Assembly (NCBI GenBank): GCA_030730545.1
Contig: JANQUX010000063.1
Location: forward strand, 1-10,289
Reading direction: 5' to 3'
Source: Maribacter sp.
GTDB lineage: Bacteria; Bacteroidota; Bacteroidia; Flavobacteriales; Flavobacteriaceae
Length of the DNA stretch: 10,289 nucleotides
Position numbers and translations under genes: made by a program. Each line of letters begins with the position of its first letter. Position 1 is the stretch's first letter. Positions 6,745 to 10,289 of this stretch are shown piece by piece. The notes beneath the pieces are model-generated. The model had not been told where the DNA came from, searched no databases, and saw only the letters and a program-made list of their open reading frames with translations.

Positions 6745-6774
6745 AAAAAAAGGGCTTACTTTACGTAAGCCCTT
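6745..6774 (-). terminator. Rho-independent terminator of the OmpA-domain gene
   Basis: The minus strand reads AAGGGCTTAC, a 5-nt loop GTAAA, GTAAGCCCTT, then a continuous U-tract (the A-run at 6745-6751 on the plus strand). It starts 22 bases past the stop of the OmpA-domain gene. The arms are identical to those at 6371-6395, but the loops differ. Confidence 0.9.
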
Positions 6775-6796
6775 ACTCCTATTAATACACTATTTA

Positions 6797-7897
6797 CTAG
6801 TTATTAATTAATCTAAATTGAGTTCTTCTGTTTGCTGCGTGCTCTCTTGCAGTACAAGAAACACCATCTTTACATCTGTTTAATAATTTAGTTTCACCGT
6901 AACCGTTAGCTACTAAAAGACTAGAATTAACACCTTTTGTAATTAAGTAATCAGCAACCGCTTTAGCTCTTCTTTCAGAAAGATCTTGATTAGAAGCTGC
7001 TCCACCTTGAGAATCTGTATGAGAAGCTAATTCAACTTTAACACCTGGGTTTTGAGCCAATACTGGTAATAATCTGTTATCGATTAAGTTTCTTGCTTCT
7101 GCAGTTAACGTTGCGCTACCAGACTCCCAGTTAATAGGTAAAGCTTGGTACTCAACTAATGCACACTCTACTTCTTTCCAAGTAGTTAATCCACCTTTTT
7201 CCTTTAATACCTCTTTAGAGATAGTAGTAGTTTTTGCAGGGATCAATTCTTCTACTGTGTAAGCATCTTTATCTAAAACTGTTTTAGTAATTTCTCTGTA
7301 TTCAGCAGGAATAATTTTTTCAACTACAGTTGCAGGTGAAATTAATACTGATTTAGTATATGATCCATTTTTAGAATCTAATGGAGAACTAGTAGTAGAA
7401 GCATCATTTGCAAGAACTTGAGTTGAAACTGTCTCAAATTGTGCAGGATACCCTTTGTAACACCAATATCTACAATCATCAGGGTTACCTGACTCACAAT
7501 CAGGAGCAGCAACTCCTAATTCCCATTGTGCATAAGCTGGCTTTATTTCTAATGTTTGGGTGCTAGGAGAAAAAGAAGCAGGAATCACCTGTAAAGAATT
7601 TCCACCTCCTTTAGATACATACGTTACAGTTTCTGTTCCCCACTTAGCAGGAACTACCGTAAGTACTTTCTCTTCTTCTCTCACTAATACACGTTCTGTA
7701 ATTGTCTTGAATGTAGCAGGTACCGTTTTTAAAATCTTGTACGACGGATTTGTTGTAATTGTTGTTGACTCGTTCACATAAACATCTGGAGTCGTACAAC
7801 GAACATAACATTTACCAGGTTCTGGATTTGACGGCAAATCTTGAGCCATTGCAAAAGAAGCTGAAAATGCAACTGCTAGAAATAATACTTTTTTCAT
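6797..7897 (-). CDS. Exported OmpA-domain protein with N-terminal 23-residue Pro-Ala repeats
   Basis: This 366-residue protein has a signal peptide (MKKVLFLAVAFSASFAMA, cut before Q19). The C-terminal OmpA domain (about 255-364) should anchor it to peptidoglycan. D295 in SHTDSQGG and R310 in LSERRA have the same 15-residue spacing as the diaminopimelate-contacting D271 and R286 of E. coli OmpA. C342 and C348 may close a loop disulfide. There is no beta-barrel. Residues 50-235 instead carry a repeated (V/I)PAx(F/Y)xTxTxxVL unit with Pro-Ala at 60, 83, 106, 151, 188, 197 and 220, mostly in a 23-residue register. A Cys-rich insert (C134, C142, C146) lies in the middle, and PGKCYVRC follows the signal peptide. 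The lack of a lipobox suggests a periplasmic or outer-membrane-associated protein. Similar proteins occur in flavobacteria; the repeat function is unknown to me. Confidence 0.9.
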   Translation of the reverse strand: MKKVLFLAVAFSASFAMAQDLPSNPEPGKCYVRCTTPDVYVNESTTITTNPSYKILKTVPATFKTITERVLVREEEKVLTVVPAKWGTETVTYVSKGGGNSLQVIPASFSPSTQTLEIKPAYAQWELGVAAPDCESGNPDDCRYWCYKGYPAQFETVSTQVLANDASTTSSPLDSKNGSYTKSVLISPATVVEKIIPAEYREITKTVLDKDAYTVEELIPAKTTTISKEVLKEKGGLTTWKEVECALVEYQALPINWESGSATLTAEARNLIDNRLLPVLAQNPGVKVELASHTDSQGGAASNQDLSERRAKAVADYLITKGVNSSLLVANGYGETKLLNRCKDGVSCTAREHAANRRTQFRLINN

Positions 7898-7928
7898 TTT
7901 GATAAGGATTTAAATAATTAATATTTGG

Positions 7929-7957
7929 CAATTTATGTTAATATTTTAACATTTCAA
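7929..7957 (-). promoter_or_regulatory. Putative OmpA-gene promoter with an embedded 18-bp palindrome
   Basis: On the minus strand a TTG (7957-7955) is followed after 19 bases by TAAATTG (7935-7929), an imperfect -7 element. The perfect palindrome ATGTTAA-TATT-TTAACAT (7935-7952) fills the spacer between the two, a classic operator position. The ATG of the OmpA gene lies 31 bases downstream. The promoter match is moderate, while the palindrome is exact. Confidence 0.4.
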
Positions 7958-7997
7958 CAAGAAATACCCTACTATTTATAAGCTTTTTCTTAATCAA

Positions 7998-8015
7998 AAG
8001 TTAATGAATTAACTT
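7998..8015. promoter_or_regulatory. Second palindrome AAGTTAAT-GA-ATTAACTT, operator-like
   Basis: This palindrome has perfect 8-bp arms around a 2-base centre. Its core GTTAA-N4-TTAAC (8000-8013) is the same as the core at 7937-7950, and the two are exactly 63 bp apart. It lies between the OmpA-domain gene and the divergent YegP-like gene, 72 bases before the latter's ATG. Confidence 0.4.
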
Positions 8016-8087
8016 CTCAATAGTTTAGACACAGCATTAATTGAAAAGTCACTAAAAGCAGAGAAAAAAATATTTATCTTTAATGAT

Positions 8088-8402
8088 ATGATTAAGATTG
8101 ATAAAAAAGAAGACGGGTTTTACCAGTTCATTTTAAAGTCTGATAATGGCAACACCCTATTAAAGAGTGTATCGTTCCGCACTGAGAACGAAATAGATAG
8201 CACCATTAAAGATATAAAAGCTTTGAAAAATGCTAACGGTAAATTTTTTGAACGCAGAACAAATACCGATGGGAAATTTTTGGTGGAATTAAAAAATTCT
8301 ACAGGAAAAATAATTGGCTCCAGCGGACTTTACTCCTCTGAAGCCGGTATGGAAAATGGAATATTAAATATTTCTAACAGTATTGACTTAGGTATTAAAT
8401 AG
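8088..8402 (+). CDS. YegP-like DUF1508 protein, two tandem repeats
   Basis: This small protein of 104 residues is made of two DUF1508 units. The first (about 8-45) begins DGFYQFILKSDNGN. The second (about 61-98) has DGKFLVELKNSTGKIIGSSG and then YSSEAGMENGI, matching the YegP pattern of F-x-L-k-x-x-x-G followed by Y-x-s-x-x-G-x-x-x-G-I. The first repeat has lost the Y-S-x-x-A-G-x-x-N-G part and is the more diverged. No signal peptide is seen. The biochemical role of the family is not known to me; YegP-type proteins are small and beta-rich. The ATG at 8088 is used because an ATG at 8083 meets a stop after two codons. The 3' end overlaps the convergent aldolase gene by 8 bases. Confidence 0.82.
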   Translation: MIKIDKKEDGFYQFILKSDNGNTLLKSVSFRTENEIDSTIKDIKALKNANGKFFERRTNTDGKFLVELKNSTGKIIGSSGLYSSEAGMENGILNISNSIDLGIK

Positions 8403-9417
8403 CCGCCAATTGCTTTAATAATTCTTCGTGCATGTTATCTGTGTAATCTAAATGGGTCACCATTCTCAATTTACCTTGACCCATACCAATGATTAAAATA
8501 TCCTTTTCCTTTAAGCTATTTACAAATTGATTACTGGTCATATAAGATTCATCTATTTCAAAAATGACAATATTCGTCTCTATAGGCTCTACCTTTTTTA
8601 TGAAAGATATTGATGCTAATACATTTCCAATTTCTTTAGCTTTTTTATGATCCTCTGCCAATCTATCAATATTATTATCTAAAGCATATATTGCTGCGGC
8701 AGCCAAAAAGCCAGACTGGCGCATACCACCACCAAAAATTTTACGAATTCGTAGCGCTTTGTCCATATGTTCTTTTGCACCTATTAACAAAGAACCTACT
8801 GGGCAACCTAAGCCTTTACTTAAGCATACGCTAATAGTATCGAACAACTGACCGTATTGCAATGCCGTTTCATTCTTTTCTACCATAGCGTTCCACAACC
8901 GAGCTCCATCTAAGTGATATCCTAATTTATAATGATCGCAGACTTTTCTAATTTTCTGAAGCTCTTGAAAATCCCAACAAGTACCACCACCTTTATTGGC
9001 TGTATTCTCTACACATACTAATGTGGTAAGCGGACTATGATAAAAATCTGGCGGATTGATTACCGACTCAACCTGAGCAGCCGTCATAGTACCTCTATCT
9101 CCATCTACCAATCTACAAGAAACACCGCTATTAAAACTTACTCCGCCACCCTCATAATTATATATATGAGCATATTTATCGCAAATCAATTGTTCGCCTG
9201 GTTGCGTATGTAATTTTATAGCAGTCTGGTTCGTCATAGTACCACTAGGAAAAAATAATGCAGATTCCATTCCAAAAAGCTTGGCAGCTTTTTCCTCTAA
9301 AGCATTTACTGTTGGATCTTCTTTAAAGACATCATCACCAACTGCAGCAGACATCATTGCATCTAACATGCCTAATGTAGGTTTTGTTACCGTATCACTG
9401 ATAAGATTAATTAGCAT
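8395..9417 (-). CDS. Low-specificity L-threonine aldolase (GntG/LtaE-type PLP aldolase)
   Basis: This 340-residue fold-type I PLP enzyme should cleave L-threonine or L-allo-threonine to glycine and acetaldehyde in the cytosol. The N-terminus LISDTVTKPT is the family signature. H84 (YAHIYNYEGG) should stack on PLP, D170 in HLDGAR contacts the pyridine nitrogen, and K201 in LSKGLGCPVGS is the Schiff-base lysine. The length is normal. I chose the ATG at 9417. A longer frame from a TTG at 9450 would add 11 hydrophobic residues absent from the family and overlap the upstream gene. With the ATG start it lies 20 bases after the metalloprotease stop, so the two are probably one operon. No terminator is visible at its 3' end, which overlaps the convergent YegP-like gene by 8 bases. 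Confidence 0.93.
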   Translation of the reverse strand: MLINLISDTVTKPTLGMLDAMMSAAVGDDVFKEDPTVNALEEKAAKLFGMESALFFPSGTMTNQTAIKLHTQPGEQLICDKYAHIYNYEGGGVSFNSGVSCRLVDGDRGTMTAAQVESVINPPDFYHSPLTTLVCVENTANKGGGTCWDFQELQKIRKVCDHYKLGYHLDGARLWNAMVEKNETALQYGQLFDTISVCLSKGLGCPVGSLLIGAKEHMDKALRIRKIFGGGMRQSGFLAAAAIYALDNNIDRLAEDHKKAKEIGNVLASISFIKKVEPIETNIVIFEIDESYMTSNQFVNSLKEKDILIIGMGQGKLRMVTHLDYTDNMHEELLKQLAAI

Positions 9418-9437
9418 AAGAAATTGTAAAAACTGAA

Positions 9438-10289
9438 TTAATGAAAACAACTCATTCCAATAGGCGAACCATCAGGAATCTTAGGCGAAGGTATTACTTT
9501 GAACAATTCTGGATGTTCTCCAAATGTTTTAATTCTTTTAACCATTTCTGCACTAATTGCATTTGAGCCAGAATCTTTAATCAATTGAATATTCAACTCA
9601 TTTAATTTTTGAGAAGCAATCGCATTTACCTGCGGATGAACGTTTGTATGCCCTGCCAAATTCATAATATGAAATAACACTCTAAAATTAATAATGGTCT
9701 GGGCTTCGCTCAAATAAGCATCTTTCTGCTTCTTTTTAATAGTTGCTGCAATCAATTTATCTAAAACCTCATCCAAACCAACATTATCTGTGGCAATTGC
9801 TTTTTGTTGAATTAGTCTTGATGCTTTCTCTGGATGTAATAAAAACGTCAATGTCATATCTGAGGCAGTTTCAACAGCCGACAATGCATCAAAAGAAACA
9901 CCTGTTTTACCATTTATAGATTCTCTTGTTCTTGGTGTACCAAAAGCACGTGGCGGAAACAAGCTTAATTTATCTTTAGGTATGGCAATTTCACTGGCAT
10001 CTAAAGTTTTCAAAACAACTTTCAACGCTTCTTCTTGAATTTCTTTATCTGCAATAGCAACAACTTCTTGTCCATCACCTTTTATAGCATAGTTATATTC
10101 TAACCCTCCTATAACCTTCGCTACACCTTCCGTCTGGTACCTATGAAAGAAATAAAGTGGTACAAATACATCTTCTAAAACTGAATATGGCGTACCGTCT
10201 TGAATATTATCCGCAGAAAAATTAGAAATAGCTACTTTACGCAGCTTCAGCATATCATCTAATTCTTTACTTACATCTGTTCCGTTATC
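9438..10289 (-). CDS. C-terminal part of a large zinc-dependent metalloprotease (DUF5117/DUF4953-type), 5'-truncated
   Basis: The frame is open through the window edge (D-N-G-T-D-V-S-K-E-L-D-D before the Met at 10253), so the gene starts beyond 10289; 283 residues are visible. The block VPLYFFHRYQTEGVAKVIGG followed by the YNY segment and then PPRAFG and HPEKASRLI is characteristic of the C-terminal region of large (about 800-residue) Bacteroidota zinc-dependent metalloproteases. The zinc-binding HExxH motif lies in the part not present here, so activity cannot be judged. The tail PDGSPIGMSCFH ends the protein. These proteins usually carry a signal peptide and act outside the cytosol; that part is not visible. 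The threonine aldolase gene follows 20 bases downstream. Confidence 0.85.
   Translation of the reverse strand, partial: DNGTDVSKELDDMLKLRKVAISNFSADNIQDGTPYSVLEDVFVPLYFFHRYQTEGVAKVIGGLEYNYAIKGDGQEVVAIADKEIQEEALKVVLKTLDASEIAIPKDKLSLFPPRAFGTPRTRESINGKTGVSFDALSAVETASDMTLTFLLHPEKASRLIQQKAIATDNVGLDEVLDKLIAATIKKKQKDAYLSEAQTIINFRVLFHIMNLAGHTNVHPQVNAIASQKLNELNIQLIKDSGSNAISAEMVKRIKTFGEHPELFKVIPSPKIPDGSPIGMSCFH

Noticed and set aside
9418..9450. Longer start (TTG at 9450) for the threonine aldolase
   Set aside because: It would add 11 hydrophobic residues not seen in the family and overlap the metalloprotease stop. The ATG at 9417 gives the conserved N-terminus LISDTVTKPT.

Overview
The window looks like a chromosomal segment of a member of the Bacteroidota, most likely a marine or environmental Flavobacteriaceae. 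The DNA is AT-rich. Several genes are preceded by the Bacteroidota-type -7 element TAnnTTTG, and no clear Shine-Dalgarno sequences are visible. The gene content also fits: an oligopeptidase B, a YbaB-type nucleoid protein, an OmpA-domain protein with an N-terminal repeat region, and the C-terminus of a Bacteroidota-type zinc-dependent metalloprotease. I see no rRNA, tRNA, CRISPR array, transposase or phage gene.

Region 1 (1-3344) is the most interesting part. It holds the 3' part of a GNAT-like gene (+), a convergent alpha-oxoamine synthase of the serine palmitoyltransferase type (-), and a cystathionine beta-synthase/cysteine synthase-like PLP enzyme (-). An SPT-like acyltransferase next to a cysteine synthase-like enzyme is what the sulfonolipid (capnine) pathway of gliding Bacteroidota would need: cysteate formation, then condensation of cysteate with a fatty acyl thioester. 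The GNAT-like neighbour is a speculative candidate for a later N-acylation step. The three genes are not one simple operon. A bidirectional terminator separates the convergent pair, and a terminator plus two separate -7 elements separate the two PLP genes.

Region 2 (3345-6398): oligopeptidase B (ptrB, -) is divergent from a plus-strand pair encoding a YbaB/EbfC nucleoid protein and a secreted thioredoxin-like protein. The pair ends at a strong terminator.

Region 3 (6399-6796) is about 345 bases without a convincing gene. It lies between two terminators with identical 10-bp arms and contains several inverted repeats and a possible minus-strand promoter.

Region 4 (6797-8087): an exported OmpA-domain protein (-) whose N-terminal half carries a 23-residue periodic Pro-Ala repeat. 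Its upstream region, shared with a divergent DUF1508/YegP-like gene, contains two copies of the palindrome GTTAA-N4-TTAAC exactly 63 bp apart.

Region 5 (8088-10289): the YegP-like gene (+) overlaps tail-to-tail with a low-specificity threonine aldolase (-). The aldolase lies 20 bp downstream of the 5'-truncated metalloprotease gene and is probably co-transcribed with it.
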